Assembly: GCA_024638525.1 (NCBI GenBank)
Contig: JAHEKB010000024.1
Span: forward strand, 1-16,890
Reading direction: 5' to 3'
Length of the DNA stretch: 16,890 bases
Origin: Bacteroidota bacterium
Lineage (GTDB): Bacteria; Bacteroidota; Bacteroidia; NS11-12g; UBA9320
Part shown: piece by piece, positions 6,521 to 13,966 of the stretch
How positions within the stretch are numbered: position 1 is the first letter of the stretch
Layout: every line of letters starts with the position of its first letter
Notes under the pieces: model-generated
Database searches by the model: none
Told to the model about the DNA's origin: nothing
Seen by the model: the letters and a program-made list of their open reading frames with translations, nothing else
Made by a program: the position numbers and the translations under genes

Positions 6521-8204
6521 GCATTTTATTTTCTACTTGAGTTAAAAGATTGTCCGCTTCAACTGATCCTTTTTTCATGAGGTCTTGTGCTTTTTGTTCC
6601 AGCTTATTGGCAAAGGCTCTATCTGATAAATCCTTGGTGTTGATGCGTACATTCATAAAGGCTCCTTGCATGGCGGTTCTGCTGCATAATACGCCAACTC
6701 CTGTGTCAGTTATGCTGGCTGCATTTCCATGTTCTACCATCTGGCTCAAAATTTCAAAGCTGTCAAAGGCCTTTTGCATCACCTGAAAGGGTACCTCAGA
6801 GGCGTATTGACTGGCCAGCTCTATGGCTGTTTTTCGAGCTTCTTTTTCTTCATTACTGTCTTTTGGCATTCTTATGGCTTCAATAATGGCGTTAAAGGAG
6901 CGAGTGTCTTCGTCCACCAGAAAGAGCAACTGATCTTTAATGGTCTGTGCTTTGGCGGCAAGATCAGAAAAGAAAGGAAGGCGTTCTTCCCAACCTTTTT
7001 TATTGGCGGCTAAATTGGCTACCATGCTGCCCAATGAAATACCTAGAGCGCCTACATAAGCAGAAATACTCCCGCCCCCTGGAGCCATACTCTCCGAAGC
7101 AGTTTCATTGGCCAATTCTTTAGCTGAAAGGCTTATAAGTGCCTCATCTTCAACAGATTTTAGTTGATATTCAATGATTTTCTTTTGGGGGTCAAAAGGA
7201 GCCAATTCGTCTAGGCCCAAACTTTTTACGGCAATATGTATCAGTTCGCTTTCGCTTACTCCAACGGAGCGTTCTTGCTTTTTTAAGTAGTGTCTTCCTG
7301 CATCTAGCATAGCTTGTAAGGGAATTAGTCCAACCAATTCGCTGCCTGTTATTCGCAAGCCTCTTTGATTGGTACTTTCCATGCAAGCATCAAAAAATTC
7401 GTGGATGGCAGTTACTTTAAAGTCCAATAAATTGGCAGAAACCTGGGCCACCTGGTACTCATCAATATACCATCCCACGGCTTGAACTGCCTTGCAGGTG
7501 CCTGTTATGCGCACTGCTTCTCCTTTATCATCTCGAACAATAGGCCCAGTATAAGGGTTGCCTTCCCTCTTTACTCTTCCATTTTCTCTAACATCAAAAG
7601 CCACTCGGTTGGCCAAGCGGGTAGATTTAGTATTGAGATTAATGTTGTAGGCAATTAAAAAGTCTCTAGCCCCTATAACCGTGGCTCCGCTCCTTTTACT
7701 GTAAGTCTGGGGTCCAAAATCGGGTTTCCATTCTGCTAACTTAATTTTTTCAAAAAAGCCTTCATACTCACCAGCCCTTATGTTCGACAATACTTTCTTG
7801 TGGGGCTGTTTTGCTGCCTTACCATAAAGGTAAGTTGGCAAATTGTTGTGCTCAGACACGCGCTGGGCTAATTTTTCGGCCCATTCTACGGTTTCTTGCA
7901 TGCTAATATTAGCCACTGGAATAAGTGGGCAAACATCGGTTGCTCCCATTCTGGCGTGCTCTCCACTGTGCTTACTCATGTCTATGAGTTCACAGGCTTT
8001 GCTGATTGCTTTAAATGCCGCTTCTACTACTTCTTCTGGTGTTCCCACAAATGTGACCACGGTTCTATGGGTGGCCGCGCCGGGGCCTACATCTAAAAGT
8101 TTTACTCCATCTACAGATTCAATTTCGTCCGTGATCTGTTTAATCACATGCATGTCTCTACCTTCACTGAAATTAGGGACACATTCTAACAATTGCTTTT
8201 TCAT
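6516..8204 (-). CDS. ftcD: Fused glutamate formimidoyltransferase / formimidoyltetrahydrofolate cyclodeaminase
   Basis: This bifunctional cytoplasmic enzyme moves the formimino group of N-formimidoyl-glutamate (end product of one histidine-degradation route) to tetrahydrofolate. It then releases ammonia to give 5,10-methenyl-tetrahydrofolate. From ATG at 8204 it has 562 residues (mammalian FTCD is about 541). The N-terminal transferase domain starts LLECVPNFSEGRD. The motif KHSGEHARMGATDVCP contains His83, which matches the catalytic His82 of mammalian FTCD by my alignment. The C-terminal cyclodeaminase domain begins near residue 355 and carries MAPGGGSISA at about 373 and GNAASITDTGVGV. An in-frame ATG at 8270 adds 22 unrelated residues and would read through the promoter, so it is rejected. 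No hutH, hutU or hutI is nearby. Confidence 0.94.
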   Translation of the reverse strand: MKKQLLECVPNFSEGRDMHVIKQITDEIESVDGVKLLDVGPGAATHRTVVTFVGTPEEVVEAAFKAISKACELIDMSKHSGEHARMGATDVCPLIPVANISMQETVEWAEKLAQRVSEHNNLPTYLYGKAAKQPHKKVLSNIRAGEYEGFFEKIKLAEWKPDFGPQTYSKRSGATVIGARDFLIAYNINLNTKSTRLANRVAFDVRENGRVKREGNPYTGPIVRDDKGEAVRITGTCKAVQAVGWYIDEYQVAQVSANLLDFKVTAIHEFFDACMESTNQRGLRITGSELVGLIPLQAMLDAGRHYLKKQERSVGVSESELIHIAVKSLGLDELAPFDPQKKIIEYQLKSVEDEALISLSAKELANETASESMAPGGGSISAYVGALGISLGSMVANLAANKKGWEERLPFFSDLAAKAQTIKDQLLFLVDEDTRSFNAIIEAIRMPKDSNEEKEARKTAIELASQYASEVPFQVMQKAFDSFEILSQMVEHGNAASITDTGVGVLCSRTAMQGAFMNVRINTKDLSDRAFANKLEQKAQDLMKKGSVEADNLLTQVENKMQ

Positions 8205-8218
8205 GCTCAATTCACGGG

Positions 8219-8247
8219 CAAAAATAATTTGACTTAAGACATAACAA
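8219..8247 (-). promoter_or_regulatory. ftcD promoter (-33 TTG, 18 bp, -7 TATTTTTG)
   Basis: On the minus strand TTG (8247-8245) is followed after 18 bp by TATTTTTG (8226-8219), a full match to the Bacteroidota -7 box, and 14 bp later by the ftcD ATG. The layout is the same as the pdhA promoter at 15672-15700, including the CC that follows the box. It lies in the 89-bp divergent region shared with truA. Confidence 0.65.
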
Positions 8248-8279
8248 GGGCAATGATTCAAATCTTCCAATCAGGCAAT

Positions 8280-8287
8280 TACTTTTG
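8280..8287 (+). promoter_or_regulatory. truA promoter -7 box (predicts near-leaderless mRNA)
   Basis: TACTTTTG matches TAnnTTTG fully. Only six bases separate its G from the truA ATG at 8294, so the transcript would start only a few bases before the start codon. It overlaps a possible upstream TTG start (8285), which supports the ATG as the true start. No -33 TTG lies at the usual distance. Confidence 0.42.
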
Positions 8288-8293
8288 CCAGCC

Positions 8294-9019
8294 ATGAGAT
8301 TCAAACTTCAATTGGCTTATGATGGCACTAACTATAGTGGTTGGCAGCGCCAACCCAATGCCCTTACCGTGCAAGAGGAGTTTGAAATGGCCTTGTCTAA
8401 GGTATTAAACAAAGAATGCAAGGTGATGGGATGTGGTAGAACAGATGCCGGAGTACACGCGCGCTTTTTTGTGCTGCATTTTGACTTTGAAGAAGAGATG
8501 CATCCACAATTCGTTTTTCGTATGAATCAATTGCTGCCTCCTAGCATTGCAGTCTTTGATGTTGTAAAAGTGGCTGATAATTTTCATGCCCGTTTCGATG
8601 CCAAGTCCAGAACCTATCACTACCTCATGCATTTTAGTAAAGATCCCTTTCTATCGGAGCGCAGCGCCTTTCTTTATAAGGAACCCGACCTAGAACAAAT
8701 GAACGAATGTGCATCAATCTTGTTAGAGTATGACGATTTTGCTTCCTTTTGCAAATCCGGAGCTGAGAATAAAACCAGCATTTGTAAGATTGAAAAGGCG
8801 GAATGGTTCAAAGAGGGAGGAGTTTTTCGCTTTGAGATTAAGGCAGATCGATTTTTGAGAAATATGGTAAGAGCCATTGTTGGAACCATGATAGAGGTAG
8901 GAATAGAAAAGCGCAAGCTAGAAGACTTTAGGGCTGTAATAGAAGCCAAGGACCGGAGAAGCTCGGGTAAAAGTGCGGCGGCCTGTGGGCTTTATTTGGT
9001 TGATGTAGCATACGAATGA
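8294..9019 (+). CDS. truA: tRNA pseudouridine(38-40) synthase TruA
   Basis: TruA converts uridines 38, 39 and 40 of the tRNA anticodon stem-loop to pseudouridine. From ATG at 8294 the protein has 241 residues, normal for the family. It begins with the typical RFKLQLAYDGTNYSGWQRQ. The catalytic loop GCGRTDAGVHA contains the nucleophile Asp51 (Asp60 in the Escherichia coli enzyme). Later family words include FHARFDAKSRTYHYL, ASFCKSG, FLRNMVRAIVGTM and, near the end, SAAACGLYLVDV. It is divergent from ftcD across an 89-bp gap with promoter boxes for both. Its stop overlaps the start of the following ABC exporter gene (ATGA), so the two are probably translated together. That pairing is common gene packing and need not imply a shared function. 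Confidence 0.96.
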   Translation: MRFKLQLAYDGTNYSGWQRQPNALTVQEEFEMALSKVLNKECKVMGCGRTDAGVHARFFVLHFDFEEEMHPQFVFRMNQLLPPSIAVFDVVKVADNFHARFDAKSRTYHYLMHFSKDPFLSERSAFLYKEPDLEQMNECASILLEYDDFASFCKSGAENKTSICKIEKAEWFKEGGVFRFEIKADRFLRNMVRAIVGTMIEVGIEKRKLEDFRAVIEAKDRRSSGKSAAACGLYLVDVAYE

Positions 9020-10767
9020 GCAAGAAAGATAAAACAGGAGCAGCATTTGATTTAAACCTAATTGGGCGCATTGTTCGTTTGGCAAAACCCTATAGATCAC
9101 AATTCTTTCTGGCCATTGGTTTAACGGTCTTACTCACGGCTCTAGCGCCGCTAAGGCCAGTCTTGGTTCAGCGAACCATAGACATACATATAGCCGCCAA
9201 AAACGCCGATGGCATAGTGCTCTATTCCAGCTTTATTCTCATTCACATTCTCTTTCAAACCCTAGTACTCTTTCTGCATACATATATCACCAACCTCTTG
9301 GGTCAAAATGTGATCAAAGACCTCAGAATTAGGGTATTTAAGCATATTCTTTCGCTCAGAAAGCGATTTTTTGATCACAGCAAAGTGGGAACTTTGGTTA
9401 CTAGGTCAGTGTCAGATATTGAAACAGTGAGCAGCTTCTTTTCTCAAGGCTTGATTTCCATTATTGGAGATGTGGCCCAGCTGGTGGTGGTCTTGGTGGT
9501 CATGTTTGTTCAAGATTGGCAGCTGAGTTTAGTGGCCTTAAGTGTCTTGCCAGTATTGCTCATAGCATCAGAATTTTTTAGGCGGGGCGTTAGAAAATCG
9601 TTCCAGCAAGTAAGAACTCAGGTGTCTAAATTGAATGCATTTGTACAGGAGCACATTGTGGGAATGGATGTGGTACAGATCTTTGGAAAGCAGCGGCAAG
9701 AATTCGAGAAATTTGAAAAGATTAACCGAGGACATTTAGAAGCCTTTAAAAAATCTATATTTTACTATTCCATTTATTTTCCCATAGTAGAAATCCTGAG
9801 TTCAGTAGCCATTGGGCTTATTATTTGGTGGAGTGCAAGAAGCATTGGAGTGGATTCTAGCCCAGGGATGATTATATCATTCTATATGTTCATCTCCATG
9901 ATTTTTAGACCCATTCGAACCATTGCCGATCGATTTAATACCATGCAAATGGGTATGGTAGCTTCGGAGCGAATTTTTGAGTTGGTAGATGATCAAACAG
10001 ACGTAGAAAGGGGCGGTGAACTAAAACGGGAGCTCAATGGAAACATTGAATTTGACAATGTAGTATTTGAATATGTAGAAAATGATCCGGTCTTAAAAGG
10101 CGTAAGCTTTAAAGTTGAGCAAGGGCATTCACTGGCTATAGTTGGTGCTACAGGTGCTGGTAAATCTTCTATTATAAGTTTGATTACCAGACTGTACGAC
10201 ATTAAGTCTGGAAGCATTAGCATAGATGGTTATCCATTGCAAGACTACGAATTGGAGAGTTTGAGAAAACAAGTTTCTGTGGTTTTGCAAGATGTCTTTC
10301 TCTTTGCTGGTAGCGTAGAAGAAAACGTTCAATTAAAGAATAAGGCATTAAGCTTAGAGCAAATGAAATGGGCCGCAGAAGAAATAGGAGCCCAATCTTT
10401 TATAGAGAATCTTCCAGATCAATGGCAATATGATGTAAAAGAAAGAGGGGGTTCCCTGTCTGTGGGCCAAAGGCAATTGATTTCATTTATTCGCGCTTTG
10501 GCTTTTGACCCCAAAGTCTTGATACTTGACGAAGCCACTTCTAGCGTTGATTCAGAAACCGAAGAGCTCATTCAAGAGGCCACCAAACGACTGATGAAAA
10601 ACAGAACGTCCATTGTTATAGCTCATAGGTTGTCTACCATTAGAGAAGCCGATCAGATCATAGTATTAGACCGCGGCCAGATTGTAGAAAGGGGAAGCCA
10701 TCAAGAGCTTTTAGATTTTGGCGGGAGTTACTATCAGCTGTTTCAGAAGCAGTTTGAGTTGAGCTAG
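9016..10767 (+). CDS. ABC exporter half-transporter (fused TMD-NBD, MsbA/LmrA-like)
   Basis: This 583-residue ABC exporter carries one transmembrane domain (about six helices, residues 28-302) fused to one nucleotide-binding domain (about 340-583). It would act as a dimer in the inner membrane; the substrate cannot be told. All ATPase motifs look intact: Walker A GATGAGKS (377-384), Q-loop in VSVVLQDVFLFAGSV, signature LSVGQ (481-485), Walker B VLILDEA with Asp505 and catalytic Glu506, and H-loop His537. Both ATP sites would be competent in a homodimer. The start ATG overlaps the truA stop (ATGA), implying translational coupling. A hairpin terminator follows. A lipid or multidrug exporter role is the usual guess for this subfamily, but nothing here decides it. 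Confidence 0.93.
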   Translation: MSKKDKTGAAFDLNLIGRIVRLAKPYRSQFFLAIGLTVLLTALAPLRPVLVQRTIDIHIAAKNADGIVLYSSFILIHILFQTLVLFLHTYITNLLGQNVIKDLRIRVFKHILSLRKRFFDHSKVGTLVTRSVSDIETVSSFFSQGLISIIGDVAQLVVVLVVMFVQDWQLSLVALSVLPVLLIASEFFRRGVRKSFQQVRTQVSKLNAFVQEHIVGMDVVQIFGKQRQEFEKFEKINRGHLEAFKKSIFYYSIYFPIVEILSSVAIGLIIWWSARSIGVDSSPGMIISFYMFISMIFRPIRTIADRFNTMQMGMVASERIFELVDDQTDVERGGELKRELNGNIEFDNVVFEYVENDPVLKGVSFKVEQGHSLAIVGATGAGKSSIISLITRLYDIKSGSISIDGYPLQDYELESLRKQVSVVLQDVFLFAGSVEENVQLKNKALSLEQMKWAAEEIGAQSFIENLPDQWQYDVKERGGSLSVGQRQLISFIRALAFDPKVLILDEATSSVDSETEELIQEATKRLMKNRTSIVIAHRLSTIREADQIIVLDRGQIVERGSHQELLDFGGSYYQLFQKQFELS

Positions 10768-10791
10768 AACCGCTTTGGTTCTGCTTCTTTT
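10766..10791 (+). terminator. Probable terminator after the ABC exporter
   Basis: A perfect 6-bp stem AGAACC/GGTTCT with a 5-base loop starts inside the stop codon of the exporter gene. It is followed by an interrupted T-rich run (GCTTCTTTT). The stem is short and the T-run imperfect, so efficiency may be moderate. It separates the truA-exporter unit from trpS, which has its own promoter box. Confidence 0.5.
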
Positions 10792-10800
10792 CCACATCTC

Positions 10801-10830
10801 TTGGAATGCTTGCCAGAGGGTATAATTTTG
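10801..10830 (+). promoter_or_regulatory. trpS promoter (-33 TTG, 19 bp, -7 TAATTTTG)
   Basis: TTG at 10801-10803 is followed after 19 bp by TAATTTTG at 10823-10830, a full match to TAnnTTTG. Only nine bases separate the box from the trpS ATG, so the mRNA leader would be only a few bases. No leader peptide, Trp-codon run or T-box-like structure fits in this space, so trpS attenuation is not supported. Confidence 0.6.
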
Positions 10831-10839
10831 AGCCCTTAA

Positions 10840-11838
10840 ATGGAAAGAGTAGTCTCTGGAATTAGACCTACGGGCAAACTTCATCTCGGCAATTATTTTG
10901 GTGCAGTCAAAAGTTTTTTGCAAATGCAAAAGGACTATGACTGTTACTTTTTTATAGCCGATTTGCATTCCTTAACTACCCATCCTAAACCGGCCGATTT
11001 ACATGCCAATGTTCGCAGTGTTTTAGCAGAATACTTGGCTATGGGATTAGATCCGGAACAATGTGCGCTCTTTATTCAAAGCGACATTCCAGCCATACCA
11101 GAATTGTATGCCTATATGAATATGAATGCGTATATAGGTGAATTACAACGCTCAACATCATTTAAAGAGAAGATTAGAAGTCAGGCAGACAATGTAAATG
11201 CAGGCCTTTTGACCTATCCAGTTTTGATGGCTGTAGATATACTGGTTCATCATGCGGATTATGTACCGGTAGGTAAAGACCAGCAGCAGCATCTAGAAAT
11301 GACACGGCAGTTTGGCAATAGATTCAATAGGCTGTATCAAGTAGATTACTTTAAAGAGCCACAAGCCTTTAGTTTTAGCGGAGAATTAATCAAAGTCCCA
11401 GGACTTACGGGCCAGGGAAAAATGAGCAAGTCCAGCGGCGAAGCCGACACCATTATTTTCAATGAAGACGATGAAGTGATTCGCAAGAAAATTATGCGGG
11501 CAAAAACCGACAGCGGACCCACGGAAGAGAATCAGGAAAAGGCGGTGGAGATTCAAAATTTATTTGAGCTCATGGCCTTGGTCTCAGAAGAATCAACTCT
11601 GGTGCATTTTGAAGAGCTTTATGCCAAATGCCAGATTCGCTATGGAGACCTAAAGAAACAATTGGCCGAAGATATGCTGCAATTTATTAGACCCATAAGA
11701 CAGAAAATACGCGAAACAGAGAGGGACGATGCCTTTTTATCCAAAGCGGCTAAAATTGGAGCGGATAAAGCCAACGAAAGCGCGAATAAAACATTGAAAG
11801 AAGTCCGTGAAATCATTGGCTTCAGAAAGTTTTACTGA
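10840..11838 (+). CDS. trpS: Tryptophanyl-tRNA synthetase
   Basis: A class I aminoacyl-tRNA synthetase that charges tRNA(Trp) with tryptophan in the cytoplasm. Length 332 residues is standard for bacterial TrpRS. The HIGH-type motif appears as HLGN (15-18) within SGIRPTGKLHLGNYFGA, and the KMSKS motif is exact at 194-198 (GQGKMSKSSGEADT). Other family words are AYMNMNAYIGELQRSTSFKEK and PVLMAVDILVHHADYVPVGKDQQQH. The ATG at 10840 gives the expected N-terminus and follows a good -7 box by nine bases. It is followed after 34 bp by a deoxynucleoside kinase gene, probably in the same transcript. No second trpS-like fragment or regulatory leader is seen. Confidence 0.97.
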   Translation: MERVVSGIRPTGKLHLGNYFGAVKSFLQMQKDYDCYFFIADLHSLTTHPKPADLHANVRSVLAEYLAMGLDPEQCALFIQSDIPAIPELYAYMNMNAYIGELQRSTSFKEKIRSQADNVNAGLLTYPVLMAVDILVHHADYVPVGKDQQQHLEMTRQFGNRFNRLYQVDYFKEPQAFSFSGELIKVPGLTGQGKMSKSSGEADTIIFNEDDEVIRKKIMRAKTDSGPTEENQEKAVEIQNLFELMALVSEESTLVHFEELYAKCQIRYGDLKKQLAEDMLQFIRPIRQKIRETERDDAFLSKAAKIGADKANESANKTLKEVREIIGFRKFY

Positions 11839-11872
11839 ATATTTGTAAACAACCAAAAGACTAAAAAAACCT

Positions 11873-12487
11873 ATGCATATAGCAGTTGCCGGTAATATCG
11901 GATCAGGGAAGACCACATTGACCAATTTGCTCGCCAAGCACTACGACTGGGAGGCCAGTTATGAGACCTTGGACGACAACCCATACATAACGGACTTTTA
12001 CGATGATATGCAACGTTGGTCTTTCAATTTGCAGATCTATTTTCTGCATACTAGGTTCAACAATATCATTCGTTCAAAATCCAATCCGAAGACCACCATC
12101 CACGACAGGACAATTTATGAAGATGCCTACATCTTTGCACCCAATTTGCACGCTATGGGACTAATGTCTACAAGAGATTTCGATACCTATCAGGCTCTTT
12201 TTTCGAACATCAAATCGCTGATAGATGCACCCGATCTCATGATCTACCTACGAAGCTCTATTGGCAACATTGTTGGCCAAATTCAAAAAAGGGGGAGGGA
12301 ATATGAAGATTCCATACGATTGGATTACCTAAAAAGACTAAATGAGCGATATGAAGCATGGATTTCGACCTATAAAGACGGTAAGCTCCTAATTGTTGAT
12401 GTAGACGATATCGATTTTGAAAACGACCCAGAGCATTTGGGCAACATCATAAGCAAGGTGGATGCAGAGCTCCATGGCTTGTTCTAA
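11873..12487 (+). CDS. Deoxynucleoside kinase
   Basis: This is a 204-residue kinase of the deoxyadenosine/deoxyguanosine (dNK) family, which phosphorylates salvaged deoxynucleosides to monophosphates. The P-loop GNIGSGKTT spans residues 7-15. Glu31 in the following ETLDDNPYI segment, the DRT motif (78-80) with Glu83, and the arginine-rich lid RGREYE (140-145) are all in their usual order. The length is normal. Specificity (dAdo, dGuo, dCyd or broader) cannot be read from this. The gene follows trpS by 34 bp. A one-mismatch -7-like word AATATTTG just after the trpS stop could give extra transcription. Its TAA stop overlaps by four bases with the TAG stop of the convergent gene on the other strand. 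Confidence 0.92.
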   Translation: MHIAVAGNIGSGKTTLTNLLAKHYDWEASYETLDDNPYITDFYDDMQRWSFNLQIYFLHTRFNNIIRSKSNPKTTIHDRTIYEDAYIFAPNLHAMGLMSTRDFDTYQALFSNIKSLIDAPDLMIYLRSSIGNIVGQIQKRGREYEDSIRLDYLKRLNERYEAWISTYKDGKLLIVDVDDIDFENDPEHLGNIISKVDAELHGLF

Positions 12488-13473
12488 TTTCTTACCCTTC
12501 TAAGCCTTTCGTAAAGGTGATTTCTATAGTTGATGTAAAAAGGCAAGTCTATTGGGTAGCCTAACGAATTTTCTATGGTTATGGTTCCGCGCCGACTAAT
12601 TAGGCCAGCCTTGGCATCCCTTACCTCAATATAGAATGTATCTCCCCTCTGTTCCATTTTTTTTAAATTATCTAAGTAGAACTCTCGAAAGTTGTGCTCT
12701 AACTGTGGTTCAACAATCAGATTTGCTCTATAGCTTATGTTGTAATGAGTAAACCTGGGCTTAAAGTCAACACTGTCTAATTGATGCATGAAAATGGAGT
12801 CTCGGGTAAGCTTGCCTCCTTTACTGTAGACATGTATCCAGTAATTTTCAAGTGCTAGGGTGTCAATCTTTATGCTGTAGCGATCCCTGATGGCTTGGTT
12901 TTCTTCTCTAACCTCTTTCATGCTGCGGGTAACCAAGCGACTGACAAATCTATTCACCAGTGCAGTATCGCTAAAATCAACGGGCTCTTCGCCAAAGTTT
13001 CGGCGGTACTTAAATTCACAAAAGCAGTGATCATCATAATTATAAGTGTCAAAGCTAAGGGTGTTAAAACTGCCTTCTTCGTCTTTTTTCTTTTGCGCCT
13101 TGTACAGGCCATAGAATCCTCTATCAAATGCAATACGTCCCAAATCAGTTACGGCATTATCCGTTTTCATGGCAGAATCCATTGCCGCTGAATCTTTGGA
13201 GAGCTCTTTAAATTTGGCTGGAGTTTGTTTTAGGTATTTGTGCAATTTGACCGAATCGGGTTGCACTTCTTGATCAAAACAGTGTATTTCAAATTGAGTA
13301 CTCGGCCTTTCTTTAAAGATATAATAGTTGCCTTTAACGTTAAATAGCGAACTGTCGTAATCGAAAAAAGAATTGAAAGAGACATTCACCCTTTGCAGAG
13401 TATTCTGCGCAATAGCACTAAAGGGAAGAGTTAATAGGGCTAGGATGAGCAACCGGAATATTTTCCGCTTCAT
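12484..13473 (-). CDS. Secreted hypothetical protein of unknown function
   Basis: I do not recognise this 329-residue protein. A clear signal peptide (residues 1-22, ending SAIA|Q) indicates export to the periplasm or cell surface. It has no lipobox Cys and no evident type IX C-terminal signal. The mature part mixes predicted strands with charged helical stretches. A Lys/Asp/Ser-rich central segment (about 80-135) looks flexible. Cysteines are at 65, 150 and 152 (HCFCEF). The C-terminus is strand-like and then very basic (ERLRRVRN). The gene begins 15 bp after ribH and is probably the last gene of the pdhA-TPR-ribH unit, though a -7 box TATATTTG lies in that gap. Base composition resembles its neighbours. 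The ORF is long, with a sound start and signal peptide, so I am confident it is real. Confidence 0.85.
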   Translation of the reverse strand: MKRKIFRLLILALLTLPFSAIAQNTLQRVNVSFNSFFDYDSSLFNVKGNYYIFKERPSTQFEIHCFDQEVQPDSVKLHKYLKQTPAKFKELSKDSAAMDSAMKTDNAVTDLGRIAFDRGFYGLYKAQKKKDEEGSFNTLSFDTYNYDDHCFCEFKYRRNFGEEPVDFSDTALVNRFVSRLVTRSMKEVREENQAIRDRYSIKIDTLALENYWIHVYSKGGKLTRDSIFMHQLDSVDFKPRFTHYNISYRANLIVEPQLEHNFREFYLDNLKKMEQRGDTFYIEVRDAKAGLISRRGTITIENSLGYPIDLPFYINYRNHLYERLRRVRN

Positions 13474-13477
13474 TGCT

Positions 13478-13485
13478 CAAATATA
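13478..13485 (-). promoter_or_regulatory. Possible -7 box for the secreted hypothetical gene
   Basis: On the minus strand this reads TATATTTG, a full TAnnTTTG match, in the 15-bp gap after ribH. Only four bases separate it from the next ATG, which would give an essentially leaderless mRNA. No TTG is found 18-20 bp upstream, so this may be chance. Confidence 0.28.
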
Positions 13486-13488
13486 GGA

Positions 13489-13962
13489 TTAATTCAATAA
13501 GAGCTGCAGCACGGTTACAGCCGCTTCTTCGCCTTTATGACCATGCTTGCCACCCACCCGTTCCAAGGCTTGCTCTTGGCTGTTGGTGGTAAGTACGCCG
13601 AAAGCAACGGGGATGTTGTGATGGAGACTCACTTGGGTGATTCCATGTGCCACCGCAGCACAGATGAAATCGAAATGCGGTGTTTCGCCTTGAATAACAC
13701 AGCCTAGGCATATGATGGCATCAGAGCCATCTAGGGCAGCTTTGTTTGCGGCATAACTCAATTCGAATGCTCCAGGCACTTTTATTTTAGTGATAGCATT
13801 AGCTGATACGCCAGAAGCAGCTAGAACAGCCAAAGCTCCTTCTCTCATTTTGCCGGTGATTTCTGAATTCCATTGGGCGGTGATGACCGCAATTTTTTTA
13901 GCCTTAAGCTCAGAAGCATCGGGAACCGATTGTAAAAAATCCTGTTGTGAATAATCAGCCAA
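13489..13962 (-). CDS. ribH: 6,7-dimethyl-8-ribityllumazine synthase (riboflavin synthase beta chain)
   Basis: RibH joins 5-amino-6-ribitylamino-uracil with 3,4-dihydroxybutanone 4-phosphate to make 6,7-dimethyl-8-ribityllumazine, the penultimate step to riboflavin. It usually assembles as pentamers or 60-mers in the cytoplasm. The 157 residues are normal length. Visible motifs are QWN (30-32), the substrate-binding VPGAFE (62-67), and GCVIQGETPHFDFIC with the likely general base His96. Later, ALERVGGKHGHKG has Arg135 and Lys139 in the phosphate-binding positions. The gene follows the TPR-protein gene by only four bases, so they are co-transcribed. TPR protein next to ribH is, from memory, a recurrent arrangement in Flavobacteriia. 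No FMN riboswitch is seen. Confidence 0.96.
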   Translation of the reverse strand: MADYSQQDFLQSVPDASELKAKKIAVITAQWNSEITGKMREGALAVLAASGVSANAITKIKVPGAFELSYAANKAALDGSDAIICLGCVIQGETPHFDFICAAVAHGITQVSLHHNIPVAFGVLTTNSQEQALERVGGKHGHKGEEAAVTVLQLLLN

Positions 13963-13966
13963 GCTG

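Noticed and set aside
7843..8232. 129-codon open frame opposite ftcD
   Set aside because: It is antisense to conserved FTCD coding sequence and has no recognisable domain; a shadow frame.
8205..8270. Extended N-terminus of FTCD from ATG at 8270
   Set aside because: The extra 22 residues have no family similarity, and the region holds a well-formed promoter (TTG, 18 bp, TATTTTTG) whose transcript would begin after that ATG.
10768..10839. T-box or Trp-attenuator leader for trpS
   Set aside because: There are only 72 bp, mostly upstream of the promoter box. No leader ORF with Trp codons and no antiterminator pairing was found.
10711..10968. 85-codon minus-strand frame across the exporter-trpS junction
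   Set aside because: It overlaps the ends of two certain genes, the terminator and the trpS promoter, and its product resembles nothing known.
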